Part shown: piece by piece, positions 1-12,611 of the stretch
How the letters are laid out: each line of letters opens with the position of its first letter
Numbering within the stretch: position 1 is the stretch's first letter
From: Apostichopus japonicus
Lineage: Eukaryota > Echinodermata > Holothuroidea > Aspidochirotida > Stichopodidae
Assembly: GCF_037975245.1 (NCBI RefSeq)
Contig: NC_092575.1
Span: 3,043,001-3,107,000, forward strand
DNA length: 64,000 bases
Reading direction: 5' to 3'
Program-made: the position numbers and the translations under genes
The notes under the pieces: generated by a model
Database searches by the model: none
What the model saw: only the letters and a program-made list of their open reading frames with translations
What the model was told of the DNA's origin: nothing

Positions 1-415
1 CGAATGTATACGTTAACCATTTATTCCATGTCTTCATTGGTGAGTACCCATAACAACTGTCCTCATTCATATCTTATATTATATAATAATATAAATAAGG
101 CAGACTCAGCAGGAGTCCGGAAGGGTCACAAACTGACCCTATTGGTATGTAGGTCGCAGGCATATGAAAGGTGATATTATACAGTGAGTAATAATGGTCC
201 ATTAGATAATAACTAATGTATCACAATGTGCAAATACATCTCATTGGTCTATGACGTAATAAAAAAATTAACTCATAATAAATCAATTTTTATGTGGGAG
301 GTAAACTTTCCTCAAGTGATCAAGAAGTGGACTGAATGAGGAGGAGGATGGGGAGGAAGGGAGAGGAGGGGGAGAGTAGTTCTTGAAAAAATGACAAAGA
401 TTTGTTATGACAAAC

Positions 416-3400
416 CTAATTGCACTCTTTGGAACAACTACTTGATACTTCAGTTCCTTGTGAGATGATTTACCGATGACGAGTTTAGTCAAACTTTCGT
501 CGCTCTTCAGATGGTCCTTGACATAGTAAGATTCGGGAACTTTTCCTCCCAATCGAACCTTTTGGCAACAAGAGAAAAGAAAAAGAAAAATCAACATATT
601 CAATTCCATGTAAAGTTAAGAAAACCATTCATTTACAAATTAATGTTTTATCATTTTGGATTAAAATAATGTGAAAATTATGTACTGTTTAGTGGCTTGG
701 AGGAGGGGGAGGGGGGTGCAATGCAAATTGTATCCAATCCCATTGGTCATATTTTAACATGCATGTATATGTAGCTAGCAAGGATTATCTTAGCTACATA
801 CAGCATACCTCAAGGTCATGTGTATGTAGCTAGCAAGGATAATGTTAGCTACATACTGCATACCTCAAGGTCACATGTATGTAGCTAGCAAGGATTATCT
901 TCGCAACATACTGCATACCTCAAGGTCATATGTATATAGCTAGCAAGGATAATGTTAGCTGAATACTGCATACCTCATGGTGTATGTAGCTAGCAAAGAT
1001 TATCTTAGCTACATACTGCATACCTCAAGGTCATGTGTATGTAGCTAGCAAGGATTATCTTAGCTACATACTGCATACCTCAAGGTCATGGTGAATGTAG
1101 CTAGCAAGGATTATCTTAGCTATATACTGCATACCTCAAGGTCATATGTATATAGCTAGCAAGGATGTTAGCTACATACTGCATACCTCATGGTGTATGT
1201 AGCTAGCAAAGATTATCTTAGCTACATACTGCATACCTCATGGTGTATGTATCTAGCAAGGATTACCTTAGCTACATACTGCATACCTCAAGGTCATGTG
1301 TATGTAGCTAGCAAGGATTATCTTAGCTACATACTGCATACCTCAAGGTCCTACATGGTCCCATGCATCAGCTTCCTTGATCCCTTCCGTACCATCACTC
1401 TATTTATGAAAAGTACCTCTTTCTCTTCCCCCTCCCCCTGAAGCGCCCCCCCATCCCCTTATCTACCCCAATAATATAAATATTATTACTCACAATTTCA
1501 GGACATTTAGGGTTTCCATTCTCATCCACTCTGTTCCCTCCCCAGTGTTTTGGTAGTATGTCTGGATCAATATACTTTGTCACAGACTTCTGCCAGTTAC
1601 TACCTGCAAATGCCAAAAAGATGGAAACAAAAATTAAATATACCATCGATGTTAACCGGATAATCTCTCGGGAATCGGTGAGGGTTGAAAACACATGAGG
1701 TAGTAGTCGTTACCGCATCGGTTAAACGGTTCGGTTAAAATCTGGAGTACGGAGAGCTCTGTTTCAATTCTCTTTTAACCAGAGTAGAGTTACTTATGGT
1801 CACAGTAAATACAGTCTCTCTCAGCCACATGCAAGGAATTCTTTTAACCTCTCATTTGCTTAATAGGTTGCATGGTCTTTATGTGAAAATCACAGGTGGA
1901 TATAGGCACACTGTTTCCATGAAGTGAGTGGTACACCTTGTGAGCGGGTTCAGGTTTTGAGAAATGTGATTAAATGAATTATTTAAGGTGTAAGTTAATG
2001 GTAAAAAGGGAGGATGCTACCACACATATAGATGACACACATGCGAATCATAAAAATACTGCTCACTTCGCCCTCACTTCCTCCCTCCCTCCCTCCCTCT
2101 CGCCTCCTCCCCCTTATTGATGTCAGCTTAGGCCTTTCCAACTAACTTTTCAAAAATCAGATATTTCTAATAATTAAAACTTTTCACCTTTCAAAAATTT
2201 TATTTTCTTTCTGGTCTCTTCATGAATGAACGGCTTCACCAGGTTATAAGCGACTGGAAAAAGAGAGGGCGCTCTGATGACAAACACCCGCTTGATTGTT
2301 TCTGGGAAATGTTGTTCCATAATCTGTACCATCTGAAATGCACAAAAGGAAATGCACAAATTCTGAACGATCATTCAACTTGATACTGAAGAATAAGTTA
2401 GTATGCAGATGTGTCTTTTTGTTGGGATGAAGAGGGCAGGGGGAGGGGTTGGGGAAGCAGGGGTGGGACAATGGGGTGGAATAGACCTTTCTGAGATTCC
2501 AATCTCCATTAAAATTCCTCACCATGCCCAAGTTTTCTTTTCAACCTAGTGTTTTCCCAAAAGAAAAGGAATTAGTTGGCCTGAAACTTCTTAATCTGAA
2601 ATTGTTCAATTTCTGTATGGATATATCATCTACCAAATCAACTCAATATGAACTCAAAGCATAATATATGGCACTCATACTTTGTCTATCTGCCAACTAA
2701 TATGTACATACCTCTGTAAACAGTTTCATGGATGGTTTCCATAGAAACGCTGGTGAGAGTCCTTCGATGTCAAAAAGCATCTCACTATGAACTCAAAGCA
2801 TAATATATGGCACTCAAACTTTGTCTACCTGCCAACTAATATGTACATACCTCTGTAAACAGTTTCATGGATGGTTTCCATAGAAACGCTGGTGAGAGTC
2901 CTTCGATGTCAAAAAGCAGGGTCATACCTTCAATGTAACGACCGTGCTGTGGAAACGATATCAAGTCATTGTGAAATAGTTATTACATAAATGGTAAGAA
3001 AACTAAAACTATATAGGCACTGGTAAGAGTTAATTAAAAATGCAGGCCTGGTACCATTAAAGTTCAGAAAAACATATGCAATATAATTATGTGCAAACAG
3101 CAACCGTACATCAATGCCAATTTGAGTAGTACAAATCCACTTATGTAAACACATCTGTCATTACCCGCTCCAACCCCCCACCCCCGCCTCCCCACTCCCA
3201 ACCTTGGTGCCTCTCCAACTCTAACTGCTACAGGCCATCATGATGACACAAAGTTAAAACTGGACTCAAGACGCAGATTTCTGATAGAATACAAATTTCT
3301 GATACTTTTCCATTTTTTTTCCCCTATTTAATTTGGCCATATCTTACCTCTTTTGAATTTTCTTTCATTCTGTTGTAAAACATCTGAATAAACCGAATTC

Positions 3401-6400
3401 CAACTTTAATGGCTTCATCCGCGTGCAACGAGTAAACAATGCCTATTGAACAAATAGGAAAAGACACACACACAAAAAAAACATCATAAAATAAAAAAAT
3501 ATATATCACAATCATATTAATATAGAATAAACATATGAAACAAAAGAACAGGCTTTGACAAATATAAATCTCTAGATATACAATTTAATGCTAAATACTT
3601 GGCTCTTGTTTATTTGTATTCAAACCAAAAGAGTAAACCTTTCCTAGCTGCCAAACGCAACACCACCAGTACTACTAGATCATGTCCTACATACAGCCTG
3701 GCTGCATTATGCTGCAGACACACAATACTTGCCTCGCTGTCAAAAGGAGAAGACACCGTTTAATAGATAATTGGGGCCTAGGGGAGTGCTCCAAAGTTCT
3801 TTATTAAAATTAACCGGTTCAACCTTGATCTCGTTTTGGTCACTTTTGTAGGGTTTCTTTTCTCTTCCATTTTTTAATTGTTTTTTTTTCAGTTTTTTTT
3901 TTTTTTGGGGGGGGGGAGGGGAGTGGAGAGATGGTTAAATGAAGGTACTGCAATACCTAGCATGCCCTACTAAAGGGTCCTGGGAACAGGAGGAAGTAGA
4001 ATGTAAAGTATAGCGTCTACCTTTTGGGTCAATGTAACAGAGTGGGATGACCAAGGTAATGTGGCCTTCTCGATCACATCCTACTTCACCTCCAACCCAA
4101 TACTTCTCCACAACCTGCAAAAAAGAGTGAAGAAACCTTACTTCAGTAAATTGCAATGAATTTTAATGTGTATTTAACCCTTGTCAAAAGTACATATAGG
4201 GATAGTATGTGTTGCTAACTTTCCTTCAACCTTGACAAGATACATAAACTGTAAACTGATAGGCTTATACATGTGGTGTTATATGGGGTAATGCAGGAAC
4301 CCATACCCTGGGAGTTAAATGGTTAAGCTGATAGGCTTAGATATATGGTGTTATATGGGGTATTGCAGGAACCCGTATCCTGGGAGTTAAATGGTTAAGC
4401 TGATAGACTTAGACATGTGGTATTATATGGGGTTATGTGGGAACCCCCACCCTGGGAGTTAAATGGTTAAGCTGATAGACTTAGACATGTGGTGTTATAT
4501 GGGGTTATGTGGGAACCCCCACCCTGGGAGTTAAATGGTTAAGCTGATAGACTTAGACATGTGGTGTTATATGAGGTTATGTGGAAACCCCCACCCTCGA
4601 AGTTAAATGGTTAAGCTGATAGACTTAGACATGTGGTATTATATGGGGTTATGTGGGAACCCCCACCCTGGGAGTTAAATGGTTAAGCTGATAGACTTAG
4701 ACATGTGGTATTATATGGGGTTATGTGGGAACCCCCACCCTGGGAGTTAAATGGTTAAGCTGATAGACTTAGACATGTGGTATTATATGGGGTTATGTGG
4801 GAACCCCCACCCTGGGAGTTAAATGGTTAAGCTGATAGACTTAGACATGTGGTGTTATATGGGGTTATGTGGGAACCCCCACCCTCGAAGTTAAATGGTT
4901 AAGCTGATAGACTTAGACATGTGGTATTATATGGGGTTATGTGGGAACCCCCACCCTGGGAGTTAAATGGTTAAGCTGATAGACTTAGACATGTGGTATT
5001 ATATGGGGTTATGTGGGAACCCCCACCCTGGGAGTTAAATGGTTAAGCTGATAGACTTAGACATGTGGTGTTATATGAGGTTATGTGGGAACCCCCACCC
5101 TCGAAGTTAAATGGTTAAGTCAAAAGTCATAAAGTTAAGTCATAAAGTTAAGTTGCATATCATGAATCTATTTATTACAAACCTCTGGCAATGTGAGGTC
5201 TTTAAGAATGGCCTCATTTTGTACTCTCCACTCTACATCCTATAAGGAAAGGAAGAAAGAATTTTAATGATTTAAGCAATATAATTTAACAATGTAAATA
5301 TCAATTCAGCTTTTGTTTAACTAGTGACATCTGGCTCCTCCCATAGAGACATCTGGCTCCTCCCATAGACACTTCATTGTTTTCATTGTTTGGCCCACAC
5401 ACTCAAACCCCTCCGCTTCCTACTCTTATGTCTACTCTACCACATCAGAAGTTTCCTGTGATTGCAATTCAAAACTATTCAGCTTTTAAACCATAATTAT
5501 AGTTCTTCTATATGAAAGTTCAATCATATGCACAGTATGATAAGTCAAAAAAAATTCAGGGTTATAGTCCATTATTAGTACAATCTATGTGCTTGTGTGA
5601 AGTGCACCAAGCCCCTTTTGAAGAGGTTTGAAATTTCTTAATACACAACTAATCCAGAGACACATACCTTCCTAAACATCTCTTCAGTTTTCTTGACATT
5701 AAAATTTCTAGCTGTCAGGAAATAAGGAATAAAGGTGAATCAATATTTTAAAAGTAAAAAGAGAAAGAAAAGAAAAATAGTCTATATTACCAATACAGTC
5801 AAACAAGGCGTACGTGTACCATGCAAGCCCAATTCTATGGTATAAGTGAACATACAAATTGATGCATATTCTAGACTGTTTAGATATTTTTTGGGCCAAA
5901 CAGACAGCCCTCCCCCACCCCCTCCCCCCTCCTGGCACCTTTTCTAATGTGGCATTATTGGTAGTACTTTACTAAAAGTGCATAAGTTTAAGGCTTTAAT
6001 ATTCATTAGCAATTCTTGGACATTTTTTCTACTTTTCTTTATACGATAACTCCCACAATACCCATGATTACTCCAATTGCCTTCCCCATCCAATTATATT
6101 TATAGACTACTGGGGTATGATGATGAGGGGCTTCAGGTGGAAACAGCTCTGGGGACCAGGATCAATTAGAGGACTCAAGGTAATATGGGATAAAGACAAC
6201 AGAAATCTCATTAAAAACAATACTGTGGGTCCGGTGACAAAATTGTCCCTATGGCCCGACCTTTCTCTTGACTCCACTGCTAGTGGACCTTTCCTCCCCC
6301 CCACCCCCTCCAGACACCCCACCCCATTAACCCCCTACCCAGCAGCCACTGTGAAACTAGCCGGTCAAAGTGAAACCCGGCAAAATGTTTCTTGCTTACC

Positions 6401-7184
6401 TCTCAGGAATCTAAGTAAGTGCATGTCTGTGTGTTTCTCTTTAAGAACATCTTTGCAGACCTCCTTCAGCTAAAATACAAAACAACCATATGTGTTATAT
6501 TTATTGACACTTAAAAACAATTTTTTTGTTAACTTATTTTCTTTTTTGCGTACAGTATATCAAAACTACACAAAAAAAGACTGCGGTGGGCACTGCCTCC
6601 CGCCATCTCCCCTCCCCCATTAGACCCATGTCCACTATTTGACATTACTTTATACATCTTTTATAAATAAGTCATTTGATCATGGACATAGCAGACCCTG
6701 TGAATACATGCAGTATTAAACCCAGCAAAGACCTATATCCATGTAATCAAACAGTTATAAATAAACGTGAATAAACGTGCAAAGAGATTCCACTGTAACA
6801 CATTTTGGGGGAACCCCCACCTCTCCCATTCGTTTTTAAGCAGTTTGTACTTTTATCAGTTTATGTCATAGGTCAAAATGTACTCCCAATATCAAAACTA
6901 CTTTTAAAAGGAGACTTTATAAATGGAATAAAATAATTTTGACATGTTATTGTTAATATTTTGTCAAGCATGAATTATAATACAGGCTAAATTTTGTTCA
7001 ATAACACATTGATATATTTATAGACCAAAAAAAACAAAAACAAAAACAGAAAACAATCTTGAGCCTAAAAACATAAATTATGCAAGCAAATATTTGGTGA
7101 TAATTAATATTGTTTCTACTTTACCTTAACTAAAGCCTTTTCCTGGTCTTTACTCAAATTTCCAAATCTGCCTTTCTCTGCCAT
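416..7184 (-). CDS. SEC14-like protein, cluster copy 1 (partial, 3' end off window)
   Basis: CRAL-TRIO plus GOLD-type lipid-binding protein of the SEC14L family, expected to be a cytosolic carrier or sensor of small lipids; the ligand cannot be read from sequence. Exons (5' to 3' on minus): 7125-7184, 6400-6469, 5668-5711, 5183-5239, 4021-4114, 3348-3442, 2851-2946, 2188-2332, 1494-1603, 416-558, all GT-AG and in phase. About 304 residues are present. Recognisable blocks are LLRFLRARNFN (CRAL-TRIO N-terminal part), [25 protein letters not shown] and LPKHWGG near the end of CRAL-TRIO, then the start of the GOLD region (GGKVPESYY). The last two exons, by analogy with copies 2 and 3, lie left of base 1. 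It differs from its sisters by a longer exon 1 (60 versus 54 nt), a shorter exon 4 (57 versus 63) and a shorter exon 9 (110 versus 113), so it is the most diverged copy. The start ATG at 7184 aligns with the sister starts. Confidence 0.9.
762..1350. repeat. Minisatellite, about 55-bp unit
   Basis: Roughly eleven imperfect copies of a unit containing GTAGCTAGCAAGGATTATCT followed by AGCTACATACTGCATACCTC, with spacing varying by a few bases. It sits in intron 9 of SEC14-like copy 1, between exons at 1494-1603 and 416-558. Confidence 0.9.
2642..2918. repeat. Recent 138-bp tandem duplication including part of an exon
   Basis: 2642-2779 and 2781-2918 are nearly identical (I see two substitutions in the shared core). 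The right-hand unit contains the 3' 68 nt of exon 7 of SEC14-like copy 1 plus its donor site. The left-hand unit is a duplicate of that exon end inside intron 7, without the exon's own acceptor. Confidence 0.93.
4246..5120. repeat. 72-bp tandem satellite in intron 4 of copy 1
   Basis: About twelve units with a 72-bp period, each containing TTAAGCTGATAGACTTAGAC, a TTATATGGGGTTATGTGG block and GAACCCCCACCCT. Two unit variants alternate at the end of the block (CTGGGAG and CTCGAAG), as do ATT/GTT variants after GTG. Located between the exons at 5183-5239 and 4021-4114. Confidence 0.95.
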
Positions 7185-7253
7185 CTTGGTAACATAGAAG
7201 TTATCGTCTTCAAAAATCACTTCTGGATATTTTTCACTTTTTTTCCCTTCTGA

Positions 7254-7316
7254 TCAAGCCATGCGATCCTCCTCCAATCGATTCAAGACTTCTTCCTCAA
7301 GATCTCGTTGGGTTTG
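7254..7316 (-). other. Upstream open frame in phase with copy 1, ending at one TGA
   Basis: Directly 5' of the copy 1 start, the same reading frame is open from 7316 and encodes 20 acidic, helix-like residues (LEEEVLNRLEED core) ending in Met-Ala-TGA (stop at 7254-7256). After the stop the frame continues open for 23 codons (including EVIFEDDNFYVTK) into the ATG at 7184. Either it is a 5' UTR with a two-codon upstream ORF (ATG at 7262), or an older N-terminal extension broken by one stop. No upstream splice acceptor that avoids the in-frame TAA at 7317-7319 was seen. Confidence 0.4.
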
Positions 7317-7742
7317 TTACTGCATGATCCCAGACGATGGAGCAGGTTACTTTACTTTGGGTCTCACCTCATGCAGAGTTTGTATACACAAGTTTTGGAC
7401 TTTGGAAACAGATAGATAGAGAGATACCACTTCCAGGGTCTCTACAATCGTCAAATAAAGTTAAGAGATAATCGTTACAATCACAAGGACCAGATCTTGA
7501 TGTAACATAACAATTAACCAATGGGTTAATCAGATAACCCAACTTTTAAATTTTTTTTTTCATTTGCCGTCCTTTGAGTGTGATGGTAAATTTGTGGCTC
7601 GCAGAGCATCTATATTAAAGGTACGTACTAAACCTGAAAACAAATTCTTCTTTTGCTTTCAATCACATATACATATATATTGAATACTTCTTCACCATGA
7701 CCTTATTTGCTGGAGGTAGTAAAATAGTGACAGATCGTTGGT

Positions 7743-8131
7743 CAGTGGCCGAGCTAGGGGTATTGGTCAGGGAGAGCGAGAATGGTCTGTAGGGGCGCTT
7801 TTGACACTATTTAAGCGGAGCGCCACCACAGGTTGAAGCGGAGCGTACAGAATTTTTTTGAGTAAAGATACTCTCTAGATCGTCGGAAATGACCCTCTCC
7901 GGGCCTTGCTTATTTGCAGATAAACGAAGAATAAATAGGTGTCATCGCCAAATTACACCAACAAAATATGACAAATGTCAATAAGTAGATAAGAGTGCAA
8001 TAAAAAAGTCAATCATCGCGAATAAGTAAAAAGTGGTAAAAAACTGAAAAGGGCGCCAGCAGTCCATTTGAGTCCGTCAGGGGGGGCATCTGCCCCCCCC
8101 CCCCCCTGACTGTATGGGCGCTCTGCCACTG
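7743..8131 (-). mobile_element. hAT-type MITE, CAGTGGCGGAGC family, copy A
   Basis: Terminal inverted repeats near CAGTGGC...CCACTG bound about 390 bp with no coding capacity. The flanking 8-mers TCGTTGGT (7735-7742) and TTGTTGGT (8132-8139) match at 7 of 8 bases, as for a hAT 8-bp target duplication. The body is an inverted copy of the elements at 21025 and 39610. It lies about 0.5 kb upstream of the copy 1 start. Confidence 0.85.
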
Positions 8132-8856
8132 TTGTTGGTGTAAGTGCAGGGTTACCATATTTTATCTGAAGAAAAGACAACAAGTTGTTGTGACATGGAG
8201 GAGGGGCAGATCTAATTGGACTGATTACAATCCACTGTTTGGGGAAAAACTAATTTCAAAGGGTACCTACATGAAAACAGTACGAAATTTGCTCATCATA
8301 AGAGTAGCAAAATTGCTTGAAAGACTTACAATTATGTATGTAACATTTACAGGAGAGCATCTGGTTTTCTCATTTGCCTAAACGTTGAGGCATTTGACCT
8401 TTGTCCCATATCCTGCAGTTAATATTTATCTGCTTCAGAGGGAAATGCCTAACCTAGCACTGGTGTTTTGACCCCTCGCTAGCTCAACTTTGCAACTGGC
8501 CAAATTGTCCCTATTAAAATTAGGGAAATAACAAATGAATGCCAATCTCCATTGCTGTCCATATGTGTATAAAACAATTGCTAGCCTCCATAGGCTACCC
8601 TTTATCGATATCAACTGACGTCAGTTAACTGAAAACTTCCACACAAAAAATGAGAAAACAGCACCAGCAGCAGCTAGAACCAAAAGTATTTTACTCTACA
8701 CTTAGCAATGAAATTTAACTGACAATGCCAAACAGGGGAAAGCATATATTCTTTAATTATTATTACTTTTATTTCAGCAGTGGAATATGAAGGAAGGGTG
8801 AGTGGTGCATTCCTGATATTAGCACACCCAGTCACCGCTTGGTGGACACTGCATAT

Positions 8857-9245
8857 GACACAGAAGGAACTAAGAATTTCTGAAAGCTAAATATTGTTAT
8901 TAATTATAATATAACAGAAAATAACATTGGCTCATGTACAGCTTGTATCTACAGTAGTACTACTGATATGAAAACACCTAGTCACCTAATTGGTGGACAC
9001 TGCACGACACAGAAGGAACTAAGAATTTCTGAAAGCTAAATATTGTTATTAATTATAACAGAAAATAACATTGGCTCATGTACAGCTTGTATCTATAGCA
9101 GGCTAGTACTACTGATATGAAAACACCAGATACGACACAGAAGGAACTAAGATAAGAATTTCTAAAAGCTAAATATTGTTATTAATTATAATATAACAGA
9201 AAATAACATTGGCTCACGTGCAGCTTGTATTTATAGTAGTACTAC
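8857..9245. repeat. Three imperfect tandem units of 130-150 bp
   Basis: The block GACACAGAAGGAACTAAG with following AT-rich sequence (AAATATTGTTATTAATTATA, then ACATTGGCTCA and GCTTGTAT) occurs three times, starting near 8857, 9006 and 9134. Units differ by small indels. No ORF or terminal inverted repeats seen. Confidence 0.8.
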
Positions 9246-11650
9246 CGACGTCCACCTGTCAAAGAGTTGCAGGCCTCTCTCTGAGACGATGACAAAAATC
9301 TGATCGATACCGCTTCTTCTGGTTGGAAACCGACTTCAAAATTTTCCAAAGCGAGAAGTATTAACACACAGAATCAATATACCAGTAACTATGCTATATA
9401 AGTGCACAATGGTATGGTAACTAAAATGCACAACACATATAAAGAAGATCATACAGTAGCCTACAAAGAGTTGTATTTGTTATATTCTGCAACAGACCTT
9501 GTTGCCAACATAGCATTTCAAATAAATGGTAATTAAATCACATTTCAGATATCCGGCAAGGCAATTTCAAACAGCTGGTTATCACATACAGTGGGTAATG
9601 AGATATACTATTAGTATAGAGTTACACATGCTATATATGTGTCATACTGTATATATGTGTATTTATCTTCACATTTTATCCCATCATTTATTTAGTAAAT
9701 TTATTGAGTATTAAAAGCTCAGTTACACAGTATGGAATTTAAATTAATCTATAATGACAGTAGACCTGCATATATAGAATTTATCAAGGCATAGGTAATA
9801 TAATCTGAGTCATAGGAATTGACTGTGAGTCTGTGACAATCACTTCACGTATATAAAGAAGTATATATCACCAAAACTGCAGTACTGCTTGCTACCAGCA
9901 AGAATTAATGGCTAAAGGAGGTAGCATATTATATTTGATTTCTTTTCCATTCTGATTTCTCTAATTTGTTGATATTTTCAAAACTGTTCTACTATAGTCA
10001 TTACAGTTGACTGAGCAACAATGCTTTAGTAGCTCCTCGTAAATCGGCTGACCTGTTCAATACAATTCACGTGCCAATTAAAAGCTATAAATAATAGATA
10101 TGAGATGGTTGTAGAATTTTAAATCGAACAGTATCTTCAGGGTAGATAGGTAGTGGGTGTTCGGGGGTGGTGAATTTAAAAAATATCTATCAACGCCATG
10201 CATTAAAATGCTCTTCACATAAAGATGTAGAAAACTACCAGTATTGTTATCAAAGCCATCAACATCGAGCCACGGGTATATCCCTTTCAGCAATACATGT
10301 TTCGTTAGTGGAAGTCCCATTTGATATGCCTATCAATAACTAAAGTAAATTTCATCAGCAGTGAAATATCGTAGCATATATAGTAGTGAAGTATTAGGCC
10401 TACATCACATGGCCACATACCTTTCATGAGAAAATGCTGTTTGAATACAGGAAGATAGAGAAGTTTGCTCTGGCTCCATTGTTATTTATCTGCATAGTTG
10501 TTCAAAGTTTTGGATATTTCTCTGGGGCATGGGGACAAAATCTTCTCGTTAATTTTTTGAATGGTGACAAACAAATAAGACAATTTGAACCCATGATTTT
10601 GCAATTACCCACAAGTCAAACAATAGAATAAAAACATTCAGTTTTATTTTCTCCAAATGACCTGCATATTTGTAACCATGGCTTACACAGTCATTCAGAC
10701 TATAGGTATTGCGACCATTACAAACTTGTATTTCAAAATGATGGAAATGATATATCACCATTTTATATTGTACCCCCTAACCTATACAAAATTTCTCATA
10801 GGTGACTCCTACCTTAGACCCCTTCCCAGGACGGTAATCATATTCAGCCAATATTGATCACCCCCCCCCCAATGAACCCCGCCTACATCAATCTGATACT
10901 GTGAAAGCCTAGGCCTAACCTAAACTTGGTCTAAAGTAAATCCTATTTCCAGCTAATCCTAACCAATTCAGGAAATTCTGCAGGCCGAATACAAATATAC
11001 CATTAAAAAGTTATGCCTAACATATGGCTATGTATCACACAATCTTGGAAGTTGGAGTCCCAACTATTGACTAACATGATCGCACATTAAGCCTAGGCTT
11101 GATCTGCTTTTCTTGAAGGCCCCTATGCTTGTGGTATCTGTGTCAATTATGGTACTTGCAACGGTAGGCTACCTAATAAGGTTATCGCTAACTTAATTAG
11201 TTTAGTTTAGAGACCCAAGGATCAGGAAGCCTTAATACAGTATCTCTGTTAGATCGTGGATGAACACCGGCTTATTTCAAGCCTTCTTTATTGGATAAGT
11301 GTTCAGAGGATAACGAGCAGGGGTGTAAATTTGCTCCCATTCCTGTTCTCCAGGACCGACATTTAACATCCCCATCCGACGGACGAGAGTGTATCATGCC
11401 CTAGCATCTGACCACTTTATCAAATACTGTGGTAGTAAAGGCACCCCATTCGACATCACTGCAGTGCAGCCATGACCAACAAAGTTGTTTCGAAACCAAG
11501 TGAAGAACAGAAACAAACCCCTTTTCCCAAGTTCACAAACCAGAAATACCATGCAACTCCACGGAAGACTCCGCACATCACCACTGCACTTCAGCGTTTT
11601 TGAATAGGTCAAGAGAATCTGGTTCCTGGCAGAATTTTGATCCTGGAACC

Positions 11651-12149
11651 TAGTATAGTCACTATTGCGAAGTTCGCCATACTGCGAAGTTCGGCACCCT
11701 AAGAAATACACGATTTTCACCATGAAAACCTACAGGAAGAGCCAAATTTCACCAAAAAGTACGAAGCTACAGTTATTTTCTCTCCAAAATGACCCGTGTG
11801 CAAGAAATTACTTACATATTTGTCAATAAAATGACGAAGATCTATGAAGTCTGTTATAATTACTGAAAGAGCAACAGCGCCACCAATTTTTACCAGCGCC
11901 ACACTGTAGGTTGCGTGGCCGAAATTCGCAATACTCTAGCAAGAAATACCAGTTCCACAATCACGAAGAATCTTCTTGGAAAACAACGTGAAAACAGTTT
12001 GCAGGAAAGAAAGTTTGGCCGTGTATCGTACTATAACAAAATTCTCCCACCATATGAAGTATATTTTCAAATGATTTATACCAGAAGATTTAGTTTTGGG
12101 GTGTTTTAAGTCTTAAGTGGGCGAACTTCGAAGTCACCATCCTACTATA
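11651..12149. mobile_element. Possible inverted-repeat element (CGAAGTTCGCC ends)
   Basis: TAGTATAGTCACTATTGCGA with AAGTTCGCC at 11651-11678 is an imperfect inverted match to the segment at 12118-12149 (GGGCGAACTTCG...CCTACTATA). The left motif is partly repeated at 11680-11695. The interior is non-coding. No clear target duplication was found, so boundaries are approximate. Confidence 0.35.
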
Positions 12150-12233
12150 AGGATTATGAGGCGGACACTCTAAACGCTGAACCAAGCCTTTGGTTAATGT
12201 TGGAATGTTAAATACTAGGCTCAAACAAGTTGC

Positions 12234-12611
12234 TTAAAGGCATTGAAGACTCGCCCCAAACCGCGTGCGGCCATCTGAAAAAGTTAACTTTCCGTTGCTT
12301 GCAAGTGACGTTTTGTTCGTGTCGCTACAAAATGCAGACAGTACAGTAATGAAACGTGATACCTTGTTATCTTTAGCTGGACCTGAGATGTCCATCGATA
12401 TATAGTTTGTACACTGTGCTGTGGGTATTGACTGCAGCTGTATGTACTGACTGTAGACTAGTGTCTAATTACCGATTGTAGCAAGCTGGTTTTTGGGGGG
12501 GGGCGGGGGTCGATGGTGGTGTCTAACACTTCTGTTACACCTCATTCGAAACTAGGTCAGATTACCGTCATTAGACGTTTCTTTTTGCGCGAGTCTTCAT
12601 GCACCCTTTAA
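12234..12611. mobile_element. TTAA-flanked (piggyBac-type) MITE, copy A
   Basis: Starts TTAA-AGGCATTGAAGACTCG and ends CGAGTCTTCATGCACCCT-TTAA. The tips are inverted repeats around TGAAGACTCG, and TTAA at both edges fits a TTAA target duplication. About 378 bp, non-coding. Sister copies are at 32694 (opposite orientation) and 51235. Confidence 0.88.

Noticed and set aside
762-1350. CRISPR-like array
   Set aside because: Units are contiguous with no unique spacers and the genome is eukaryotic; it is a minisatellite.
9240-9380. Possible minus-strand exon (LQLFDRWTSVV-like reading)
   Set aside because: No consistent splice sites, frame or family match; left unannotated.
11394-12109. Cluster of short open frames on both strands as a gene
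   Set aside because: No domain or splice structure; the segment overlaps a possible inverted-repeat element.
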